Assembly: GCA_026182355.1 (NCBI GenBank) | Contig: JAPFBL010000536.1 | Span: 104,501 to 168,500, forward strand | Direction: 5' to 3' | Source of the DNA: Hermatobates lingyangjiaoensis | Lineage: Eukaryota; Arthropoda; Insecta; Hemiptera; Hermatobatidae | DNA: 64,000 bases | Shown here: positions 48,901-61,841 of the stretch, one piece after another | Position numbering within the stretch: the first letter of the stretch is position 1 | Layout: each line of letters opens with the position of its first letter | Notes under the pieces: model-generated | Told to the model about the DNA's origin: nothing | Seen by the model: only the letters and a program-made list of their open reading frames with translations | The model's database searches: none | Translations under genes and position numbers: made by a program

Positions 48901-51900
48901 ATACAAGAGAGGTTGAATATACAGTTATTCAAGTAATAAATAGGTTGAAAAAATTCTATTTACTACTTGTTCTAAGACTAGGAGGACTCACCACACTGCA
49001 GTCATTGTGTATGGCAAGCGGAAAAACCTGTGACTGTTCTTGTTTTCCATCTTGTTGGATGTAATCACCGAGTAAGCACCGTCAGTCAACAGGTAAGTTT
49101 TGTGGAGTGAAGAGAGTTATTTGCGTCTCGTACAAAATTGTATTATTTCTGAAGAATGAATGAAAGATAGGGTTCTACATAGTCAACTACATCTCTAGAT
49201 ATCACATGTTACCTATTATAGATCAAATCACAATAAGAAATGGGAAAACAAGAGTAAGATCTTTCAACCGTAACAAGAGGTCTTCGTCAGAGTCAAAAAC
49301 CCAACTGAAACACTTGATGCAGAAAACATCTGGCGAGGGGTTGAAAAGAGTGGGAGGGAAGAGTGGTATTTTAAAAGAGTGAAAGCGCAGGAAAGGACTA
49401 ATGTCCAGAAAGGGATGTTTGGGGAAACAAAGGAGTACAGTAAGAGAGTGAAAAACTATCCGCAAGCTGTCAACCCTCTTAGAAGAGGCTATTGCCCTCG
49501 TAACGAAAGTATCAAGTTTGAAGAGACCGTTACTAATTTTCGTATTGTGGTTTGATCATTGATTGTTATTTCACGTGTTTATGTGAAATCTTTTTACCAA
49601 TGTTACCTATTATGTACCAATGATAAACTGCCAGATAGATATTCTAAAACGCTGTTCACATGACAAGCAATTGAAGCTGAAAATTCGAGTTCGTTTTACA
49701 AACTTGCTTGTGTCAATTCAATTCTTGTCAAAAAAATGAATTTAAACAATGTTTGAGTTTATCTAACATTTTTCTGCACCCTAGAACTTATTTACATGTA
49801 ATACATTTTGAAATTTAAAAAATATTGTATATTACACAAATTAAATTCTTTAGGGGACGGTGGCAAATCAAATGGTGTCTTAAAGGGGGGCAATACTTGA
49901 AAACATGTGAGAAACACTGCTCTACATATTATTTTATCTATTGAATTTGTTTTTCCTTGAGAACTACTTATTCCTCAACTGTTTTTACTAAATTTTCAAT
50001 GTTCACCTGCCACTATTTTTATCACTAACTTTTCTCCGTTTCTTGGTCTTTTATTTACTTGTCAATCTGTAACCAAAAAAAACTTGTCTGTCCACAAATT
50101 ATGGTCTTCTGACCTTATTTTTAAACATGTCCACAATACTTCTTCTATAGTCCGGTTTAGTCATTTTTGTCCTTTAATCTCTAAGATCATCCAGTACAAA
50201 TCCTTGAGTACTTGAGAAGTTATTAACAATTCGTTATTTTTACCATATTTTAAACCATGGATATGACCTTTATACCCAGTTAACACTGTGTGCACTATAT
50301 ATCATCCACAATCTTCGCATTTTATTCTAAAAATTCCATATACGCCATAATTTATTGTTTTCATTTTCTCTTAAAACCAGGCATAACAATTAGTTTGCTC
50401 TTGATAATCGAGAAGATTCTAAATCTATAAAGGACTTCTAAAGACATGTGCATGGTAAGTTGTATATTTTGATATTAAAGTTATTTATCAAGACTCAACG
50501 ATTTCAACATTTCAAAACTCAAGTTCATTAATATAATCATAAAGTCTTTATAAATTATAACTAGAAAATATATTTCTATTATATCTTAAAATTTAACCAT
50601 AATTTTATGTTAATTAAAATAATGTTGCTTAAAATAACACGATATATTTATCGTATAATAACAGATATCATCAGCAATGCAAATACTAAATGAAAGGTCT
50701 CCGACCTATTTTTTTACAACGGATGGGTTTCATAGAAACATACTTTCACAAATGTTCTTGAAATAAAAATTAAAAAAACTATTAACTGAACAAAAAATAA
50801 ATACAAATAAAAGTATCTATTGATTCTTTGCTTATTTCAGGTAAGCCTAACATAAACAAATATAAAGTGGAGATAAAAACACCATAATTAATATAAAAAT
50901 CACTTTTAACTTCATTCAGCCATAACTATATCATGTAACAAGCATCAAAATAGTAAATAGTAAAATAGTAAAAAAACAATTATTTTTCAAAATAATATTT
51001 TTTTCTGCAAATTCCTCTCTGTAGTCAAATTGAAATATTGTAATTTTATTTCTTCCTACACAACAAGCATTAAAACGATGCACAGTGGGGTTTACTTGCT
51101 TTAGTGATTATCTAGGTTTGCAAATTGTTCACTATAAAGCACAGAACTCTATAGAAGTAATCCTTATCATCTGATGGAAGGAAAAAGAGTTGATCTTCTT
51201 TTAGGAAGATTGAACACACACAAGTGTGTGTTAGGGTAGCTATTCAGCTTCCCATTTACTGGGACGACCCTACTTACGTGAATTTCTACTACCTCAGCTG
51301 TAGAATGAGGATTTAGTTAGATGATTTTCAAGCAGGAAAGGAATTCATCTTTTTTTATAAGTGTAAAGTTATTTATGGGTAAACCTGTATTATCTTTTTG
51401 ATATCAGTTAGCCATCATATTAAATAAAAAAATTCTACTAATGAAAATATTTAATACAGCTACCCAGAGGTGCAGGGTGTTTGAAGCGGCAGCCAGGTCG
51501 GGTGCAAGCGGTTCCATAACGACATGGCCTGGAAGTCCTTGAGTCACCACCACCTGAGATCTTCATCACCACTGCGTCCATTTGCTCTTTCCAGAACTTC
51601 TTCTCCTAATTAAAACACACTGTTCATTCAAAATCACATAAAAACAATATTACTTTACATTTCACGATCCCTTAAAAGATATATATGAAAACAAGAATAA
51701 TCAAATAATGTCGACATAATCCATTACCTGGAAAAAATAAAGGTCAAGAAATAGTTCGACCTGGGGAAATTATCGTAACAAATTTACTACAATAATGTTT
51801 ATAATGAACGGTCCTTTCCTTATCATTTCTCTTCAACATTGTTAGTAATTCACAATCATGATTATATTCTTATTGCCTATTTCCTCACCGAGTCAGTGTT

Positions 51901-54284
51901 GTTGCCACAGTTGATTGAAAGGATCTGAGGTAGAGATTTGACACTGCGCTCCTGAAGAGTAAGCTGAAACTTGTGACAGACTTCACACCAAGCAGGTGTC
52001 ACTTGAGAGCCGCAAAAACTGTTGCGTAAAACTTCACCAAACGTGAACTCCTTCTGGTCACCGTCTGTCAACAAATATAGGTTAAATCATTAGTTGTGCA
52101 ATCCGTAATTATGTGGTATTTACTCATTCTGAGGTAAAATGGAAAAAACAAATAAAAGTCTCGACACAAATGAAGTTTTATTCAACAATAACAACGCGTT
52201 TCGAACACTTTGTGCTCATCATCAGGAAGACACCAGAGGATGTGGTGGATGGACTAGACCAACCCTTTAGTACCACATCCTCCGGTGTCTTCCTGATGAC
52301 ACGAAGTGTTCGAAACGCGTTGATGTTGTTGAATAAAACTTCATTTGTGTGGAGACTTTTGTTTGTTTATCTATTTTAACTCAGAAATATAGGTTAGGTT
52401 AGGCTGAAGTGGCAGTACCATAAGAGAACACACATAGGCTGAAATTGGCTCTGTTTGTTGCCAATCAATGAACATTCTACATTGAAAGTCCTAACTTTTT
52501 GCTTAACTGAAATGTATTTCAAATAGGGATCGAAGTTTAACGAATACCTGGCATCGTACTGGCTCGGGACCGACGGCCTTACGTCCGTCGGAACGATTAT
52601 CTTGTGCTCTGATTTGTTTTCACGTCCCTCATGAACAAATCGAGGCCATACTGGATACTGAACCCCGGATCTACCAGTCCACAGAGGCAAACACTTAAGC
52701 TACTGGGCTACTCTGGCAAATATACTCATATCAATCACTTTGTACTACAGGATGCTAGTTTATAATTTAATTTATAAAACAATATTACAGTTTAATATTA
52801 GAGAACTTTGTTCACTCGGTTCGCTATCCACATGTGAACTCATTTCATTTAAACGGGCAAGTTAATCGGCACATCTTCACTTATTATGCTGAAAGTAATC
52901 CTCATCATCTGATGGAAGGAAAAGGAGTGGAATCTTCTTTTAGGAAGATTGAACACACACAAGTGTGTGTTAGGGCTCTGTTTGGAGAGCCCTCCAAATT
53001 GTGTTTTTTTTTTATAAAAAACTTACTAAGCAATTTTACTTTATAAGCAATTCTAGATAAGCTTAAAGACTTTGGATATACTGGAGCCACAATTTCAACT
53101 ATTATCAACTCTATTTGAAAATATTCTGAATAAGAAATATGTAGAAGGAGATATTCCAGAATTTCACAAACAACTTTCGCGAAAAAAATTTCCAAGGTAT
53201 TCTTTGCTAAAACGAGGATTTTAGTAATGTTTGTAAGTACATATGTATGTGAGCAATTTTTATGACCCGTCAAGATTAACATGTCCACACTAAGATCACG
53301 GCTTACTGATGAACATTTACAAGCATCACAAATTAATTTCTGTTAAAAAATTAAAGGCAAATATTGATGAATTTATTGATTCCAAACGCTACCAAATGAG
53401 TAATCAAAACAAAATCTCACTGATACCGTGTGTGACTGAATTAATTACAGCATCTGGATAATACATTCCAAATTTATATTATTTATTAATTTAGAATATC
53501 TGAAATACTGCATTTATTTTTTCTTGTTATGCTTGTTACTTGTTTTCGTTCGATTGAATAACATTCATAAAACACTTATTATATTTATTATTAAGTACAC
53601 ATTATATAGGTATTATTTTTAATGTCATTATTCATTTACTGTTATTATATTTATTGTACAAGTCATCATTCAGCCCTCAGCGGAAACTGCGATTGTGAGC
53701 CCTGGTTTAAAGCCATAAGCATGCTAAAATCAGTAAAGGCAAACTGACTTTTGCTGTTAGGATATGTGAGATTGTGAGCCAGCAACGTAGCCTCCTTCGT
53801 TTCCTTGTTTGAGCACTTGAGGCAGGTAAATATATGGTTCTGCTTGCTCCCAAACAAACGGCTTATTTCAGTTTCACCTTTTGAAGTATCTTCTAAGATT
53901 TCCTCTGAAAATAAAAAAAAAACACAATCAATAGGTAAACTGAAATAATAATAATTTTTTACAGATATAATAGATATATATATTTGTATAAGTAGGCAGC
54001 AAATCTTCTTTTAAACATGTTGAATTGAAATATACTGACTGTCTCTAATTTTCTGATTATTCTTCTTTCATTTTGGGAATTACCCCCAAAATGAAAGAAG
54101 AATAATCAGAAAATTAGAGACCTTAAAAAAGTCGTAAAGCAGAGACTGCTGCATATTTCAATTCAACATATATTTATATAACTCTAAATTAAACAAAGCA
54201 CGACACAGAAAAAAAGAATAAAAAGAACACTTACAGAATTCAATATTTCCAACTGTTGCAAAATGCAATATTCGAACTGTTGTT

Positions 54285-54315
<31 letters not shown>

Positions 54316-57300
54316 AAGGTATTGTTTTTTTGACCACAATTTACTAATAAAAACTTTTTCTTCTTCTTGGAGTTTGGTCAGGGTCAGGTCAATATATATA
54401 CCATGATAAACGAAAAACTGTCCGGCAGGACAGATTACACTCAAAATAAACTGTGACACATGAACAGAAACATAACAAAGACTCACTTTTCAATATTTCG
54501 ACCGTATATTTTGACATTCGACAATATTTCGACAGTAAACACTGAGTTGACTGTCATCCCTCCGTCAATTTACTTCTTCTCCTGAAGACGACCGTCATTA
54601 CGGTCGAAATATTGAAAAGTGAGTCTGTATGTTTCTGTCTAAGTGTCACAGTTTATTTTATATATATGTAAAACTGTGTCACAGTTTAAGATATATATAT
54701 ATTAATGAAATAATCATACTACATTTAACGCTAAAAACAATTATGATCAATGATTACGGTACAATAGAAAAATAATAATTAATTTTAAAATAAAAATTAC
54801 AGGAGATAATACCGGTAAGTTCAGTCTTAATCTTCCTTTTCTTTTGATTTTGAGGGTCAATGGTGGGGAAGTCGGTATCCTTGTAAACAAACGCCTGTCT
54901 GGGTTCTTTGGCTTTTCTCTTCGTTTCGAGCATCTCAGAATGCATCTGGTGAAGGATAAACCTATTCCAACTCTGCACACCAAAATATGAATACATCAAT
55001 CGGAAATGGCTCAAAAAAGATAAAAGAATAATCTATAATTAGAGATCTACAGAATTATTATACACATACATTATAATTTTAAAATAATTTTTTTATATAT
55101 TGCTTATTGATACAGGAATGTCATAACGAAAACACACATGGAAGGTCAGAATAAAATCAAAGAAAAAAAATCTAAGGATTTCAGAGATAGCTTGTTGTAC
55201 AAGGAAAAAAAATAGAAAAAGTAAAAATGAAACAAAATGTTCAAAGGGTCTAACAAGGGAAGTTCCTTAAAGGGCCCATTTCTTCATTTGGGTTGATTCC
55301 CACTTTTCTTCACAAAAATATGAATTTATAATTTTTCTCTCTTTTTCAGTTCTCTAGCATGAACTATTTCCAAAGACATTAAATTACAGGTGCCTTAGCA
55401 AAACATGCCCTCTTTTTAAATCACACTTTTGACCTTAAAAATTCAAAAATCATTGACATAGAAGCAGAACCTGGGAAAAGAATAATAAAAGAAATGACAT
55501 ACATAAAGAAAACTCCTAACACTTGTAATTCTAGATCTGATATTGAAAAGTTTAGCCATATTCACACAAACATTCTTTCCCATCCCCAGTCACAATAACA
55601 ATAGTATATCATTGTAACATGGATGATAACCTTAAGTCATAAACCAACCTTAGTCTATGTAACCTTCATAATTAATATTATATAACCTTCATAATTCATA
55701 ATATGTTTGTTAAAATGATTGATGAATATAACAAAGTAGTGTTTTTCGTACTTATAACCAATTAATTATCATGTAACTTAAATAACCATTAGCACATTAA
55801 CTCAAATTTTCGGAAAATCCATCTTCAGGAGAAAAGTGCTTCGTCTCCCTTTCTCTTTTCCCCTGAAGACTGACATTTTCCAAAAATTTGAGTTAGGTGT
55901 TTCTGTACACTGCGTGTTAATCTTCTTCGATTTTGAACTCTTATTATGTCCAGTTTGGATCATCTTTCTGTTTTTATAGATAATTTAAATATGAACATGA
56001 ATCCTTTAATAATGACTGGCCTTATTTGATATAACCTAGACAGACCTGAATTAACAAGATGAGGTTGGCCTGGTGAAGAGAGGAGTCTGGCAGGATAAGT
56101 CGGAGAGCTGAAGCTTCCTTGGCTGACCGAAGCGCCCTTAACAGATTGCCGGAGTGGCAAGGAACTCCACCTACAAAAACCAGACAACACAGTGAGAATC
56201 AAATCACAACTTGCTGCCCACTTTTCCACATGTCCCGCACTAAATGAAGTTTTAAAACCCAAGCAAAAAGTTCAACATCTTTATATTTATTATATATTAG
56301 CAGATGTGCCCGCCTTTGACGGGTATTTTACAAAATTCAAAGATGATACGTGGTATTTCAAAATATCATTAGAAAAATTATGGAATAGGAAAAAATATAT
56401 TTATTAGCACAGTGTTAAGTAAGTGTCCTTCAGGTTCTTGGAAGAACAGAGAGCTGGAACCCCTGACTCTTGAGCAAGCAACAAATAGTTGACCATGTGA
56501 GAACTTGGTCTCACTCACTTTAATTTCTACCGTAGACAGAGTTTGGTCTTGCGACTTATTTACGTCATTGCGAAACATACGCTAACAGGAAATAGTAACC
56601 GGTCAAATTGAAAGGGACAGTTGCTAGGTATCAATGGTATGAGTGGTATAAACACTGACTCCCCAGTATCACACCCAGTCATGATATCAGCCTCTATGAC
56701 GTATCTGTGCAAAGCACGAATTCGGAGTCGTGTCCCGTTGTGCGGTGAAAAGTAAAGTTAACTTGAAATGAGTCAGTTCTAAGCAATGTACAAACAAAAC
56801 CTTTCTTTTATTTATATAGATTAGTTCAATGCATCGTTACGATGTTGCCTCATTTAAATAAATCCATTAGGATTTACTTAGTAAAAATAATATATTGTGA
56901 TCAACTTCAAGTCATAATTAAAATGTCTATGGGTTAAAAGAAAAAATAAAATTTTTAAATTGCATTTTAGTGTTGGTTCCCATTAGGTAGTTTGCAAATA
57001 CAGAGTGATAGATGGGGACGGACAAACATCAGGAGTGGAGGAAAGATTTAATCCATCAACAAGACGTCTGTCACCCTCTTGATGTGATTGATACCACACA
57101 ACCGCCTTCATTCGCGTCTAATCTCAATGTTTAGCAAACTACTAAGCCACCTCCTTAGCTTTACATTTATTTAAAGAAATCTTAAGAAAAGAATAAATAT
57201 GAACGAAGAAAAACAGACCCAAACAAGAAATCGAGTACTAAACACATACAAAATAGGCACTTTGCATTAATAAAAATATAAACATCGTACCCCGTATACT

Positions 57301-60300
57301 GTTGTTCCTATCTTCAAAAGTAATTAATCCATGTTAATTACTCTGTAAGATGTACAACGTACAAAACCGGTGGAACAACTCTAATACGAAGTAAGGTTAA
57401 CCATTTCTTGATGTCATTTTCACTAATCTCTGTTGTATTAACAATATGCATTTGTATAATAGACGATTTTGATTCATTTGTCATTCCAGCATTGAAATGT
57501 TGAAGAAGAAAACTGTAGCGTGTAATTTTCAAACAAATCATAAAAAATAAGGTATCATATTTTCTTTGTCATATGATTTATGAGCCAAATTCGCTCTGAC
57601 TATAATTTTTTTTTCATGTAGCAGATAAAAAATGAAAAGAATATAAACACAAGCAACTACTAGCTAAAGGAATTGAACACAAATTTCTGTGATCACATAA
57701 TCTTACAAAGGCATACAATACTTCATTAGGAATGAAAATTTAACTATTTGCATTTACCAATTTACTATAAAATACAAATTGCATCCATTGAAATTTTTTT
57801 GGATCATTGTGAAAAATAGATAATAGATGTAAGTTACATAGTTACAAAACTGCAATTAAATTATGAATTACATAAATGAATTCAAGACAGAGGTGAAGCT
57901 TCAGTGCAAGTGAACTTTTTTTCACAAAATGATTAGAACAAAATAAGTTATTTCTGGGATATTTAAAAAAAAAAAAAAAATCATTGAAATTTAAATAGAT
58001 TATTTTCTAATTATCGACATTAGATATTCATATATAACAGTCGATAATTATAAATTTAATATAAACTTATTAAAAATGTATATAAATAAATAAAATATAA
58101 TACCTTGGGAAGAACTAAGCATATGGAAGAGGAATCCCAATTCACAAGTAACACAAAATTCAGTTGGACAACAATGAGCTGAAACTATTTTTCTGAGAGG
58201 GTCAGTGAAATATAGAACCTAGAAGAAAACCAGCATTAGATGAAACTGTCAAACGAACTGTTAAAGGAACTGTCAGTAACTGGATCCTTTCGACGGCCCA
58301 GACAAGTCCTTATGACTTTCACTTGGTCGCTGGATACTAAGACACTGCGAGATCACTATTTTACTCGGACTTATATGCGTCAAATCCGCTGTACAAATGG
58401 CTTGACGACTAACTGACAAGCTATTACATACATATTTGGAAGAAATACGTCATTTACTCTCTTTTTATGGAAGATCCATTGATAAAAGAAGGAGATTAAA
58501 ACACAGCTTTAACAAATAAATTGTACGATTCAACATGTACGTAATTTATGCCCTCCCCCACCCAAACTTCCTAATTAATTTTTTATAATAAGTAATAAAA
58601 ACTTTTTGATTACATTCCTACTAAACTAGAGAGGTGAAACACAATAATTTAACCTCCTTGCATTAAATCATTAGTTGTGCAATCTGTAATTGTGTGGTAT
58701 TAACTCATTCTGAGGTAAAATGGATAAACCAACAAAAGTCTCCACACAAATGAAGTTTTATTCAACGCGTTTCGAACACTTTGTGTTCATCATCAGGAAG
58801 ACAAACTGTTCGAAACGCGTTGAATAAAACTTCATTTGTGTGGAGACTTTTGTTGGTTTATCCATTTTACCTCCTTGCATTAATATTTCATGTGAAAGAA
58901 TACAGAAAAACTTTAAGCCTGACGGCGGATTCAAAAACACAGGAATAACGAAATAAAGAATATAAAGGGCACTTCCACAAGGTACATTTATTTCGAAATA
59001 GTTCAATCTACGAGATAAAAATGAATGTATGTCTGTCTCTGTACTCGATGGATTCAAAAACCATACATCCAATCGCCGTGAAAATTTAGGAAATTATTAG
59101 GTATATCCCCGGGAAGGTTTATGTAATTTTTTTTAAAAATCAAGAGTTGTGGTTCAGGTAATATCCCAAAAATATCATAATAGATAGGGTTTGCTGTATA
59201 TCCTGTTTGTTTACATTTTGACTTTAATTGGTAATGGCGGCCGCAGGTAGGTTATTACTTATGAATAACCAACTTCTATTTCCACATGCTTTGTTCAATT
59301 GGAAACAAACAGGTACCAGAAATTGTATTATTGTTTTCTGATTGATATTAAAGACAATTATTGTAATTTTATATTGGTTTCTTATTAACTTTATCAAAGC
59401 TTTAGTTATTAACAATAGTTTACCATTATCTTTTCTTATCTAATTGGTTTAACTTGCTTTAAGCATTAAAGAAATTTATCCGTTAAATAATAACTTATTA
59501 ACTTTAAGTATACATGATAGTATTACGAATATTAATAATAGCATTTGAACCATCATTCAAATCTTTTGGCTAAAGTATTGTGAAAGTTTAATGGATTTAA
59601 GACTTTCATATTTATTTCTGATTGATTAATTCGTTTGTTTAAAATATTTAATTATTACTAAATTGTTAGTAATTAGTATCCGGCCCTATTCCATATAAGC
59701 AAAAAGATAAGTTATTATATATCGATGATATCTAATTAGATACTTATGATCAGATCTATGTCTAAATCAGTAAAACTTATAAGGTAATATATATACATAA
59801 AAAATTAATTAGGAAATATTCAAATCAAAATGTCCATGTATAAAACTTAATCACTGTATGTATTTGTGTTTATAAATACAATTCTTAACATAATATAATG
59901 AAAAATGTAGGTACAATTTAACATTTAGCACTCAACTGTCACTTTTCACACAACTTCATAAATTTGATGAATATGTCATCAAAGTATTATAATGCAAACC
60001 TTCAAGAGACAATTTTTTTTTACTGATATAATTTTAATTAAACATTTAAAACTGTGAAGTCATCAAATTGAAATTATTGAATGAAATGTAATGTGATATG
60101 GTTTAGCCTCTTCAACTAACTGGCTGCTAATTGAAACGATTTGTGGGTTTAAAATTCGTGTCATTATATTTAACAGATAAGACATATCTGTTTAAATATA
60201 AGACATACCTATATTTAAAGAGTAAAGACTCTTTCAAAATTTCTTGATGTATTTTTCAGCAAAAAATATTCTTTTTATTATTTGTTTAATCTAATCTATC

Positions 60301-61797
60301 AACTACCAATATTATTAGACAATGTGTGCAATTTATAATCAGTGTTAATTATATATTTTTTGCGTAATCTATAATTTAAAATCTGTATTAATTTCGTTTA
60401 TCTGAAAAAAGTTATGTGTAACGGAACTATAGAAAATTTAAATTTGTTTTCGTTATATGTAATTTATTATTAGAGTTGGAATTAAATTGTTTCCCGGATA
60501 AAGCCTGGCAGATCAGCTAGTATTTCAATAAAATACAAATAAATGCATACAACAAATTATATCAATTTAGTTGAAAACCGTGAAAATTGAAGTGAAAAAA
60601 TTTAGTCAAAAGATATGACATACACATTATTGCAAATAAATATTCTTAAAATTCTTTAACAGACTTGGCTGATATAATTAAAAAATAGCAAATTAATTGT
60701 ATTAGAGTGTTAAGTACAGTTGAATCTTGTAACGCAATAACAGGAGCAATATTAAAACGCTTTTAGCCCATTGCAATTGGATTTAAATTTTTTGAAACTA
60801 TCAAGAAACGTTCTGCTTTAGATTTGAAGGTCTTGTATTTGGAGTTTGCTTAATTTTGGCACCGCAAACACGATTGGAAAAATATGGATGAAAAATCTCT
60901 AGACAATTTCTGATCTTGGAGTTTTATATTATACAATTATTTGGAAGGTAACCAATAAGGTAAGTTGATATGATAATTTCAACTCACCTGAAGCATAGCA
61001 TTGCAGTAAGAGTTAGGTAGAGTTGCCTCCAAACCACTAAAACCAGTCTTATTAAACTGCTCTATGTCAGACATATCATCCAAACCCTTAAGATATTTCG
61101 TATCCAATTTACGATACCTTTTGGGTATTGCTACAAACTGACAATTATCACTATCACGACCTCTGTTTAACTTGTGCGGGGGTCCAATGCCACTAACATA
61201 CCATTCTGGAATCTAAAAACAAAGTGTAAAAAAATAAAATCATTACTACGATCATTTAAAAAAAATAGTATGTTACACAAATTATATATACTTCCAAAGT
61301 GTTTACACCATATAAGTCTTAGGTTAAAATATACCTTGAAGAAGTTCCATTAATATTACTAAGCTTTAAGTATCTTATAAGAAAGCAGAAAATTTATACC
61401 ATTTTCAACACATTGAAAGAACTCAATTACAAACATAATTTATAAATATTATATATATATATAATAAATTCAAAATGAAGGAAACACACAGAAAGACACA
61501 GACAGTGTCTTTCTGTGTGTTTCCTTCGTTTTGAATTTATTTTATTTAAAAATAGTCCGCTGGACCGTTTCTTTTAATTGTTATATATATATAATATAAA
61601 GATTTCACATAAACACGTGAAATAACAATCAATGATCAAAACACAATAAGAAATGGGAAAACAAGACTAAGATCTTTCAACCGTAACAAGCGGTCTTCGT
61701 CAGAGTTTTTGACGTTGGGTTTTTGACTCTGACGAAGACCGCTTGTTACGGTTGAAAGATCTTAGTCTTGCTTTCCCATTTCTAACTGTGGTTTGAT

Positions 61798-61841
<44 letters not shown>

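Noticed and set aside
53666..53748. Extension of the PAN2 exon past 53749 to the stop at 53666
   Set aside because: The residues after YPNSK do not match PAN2, whereas the donor at 53748 joins in phase to [11 protein letters not shown] at 52064.
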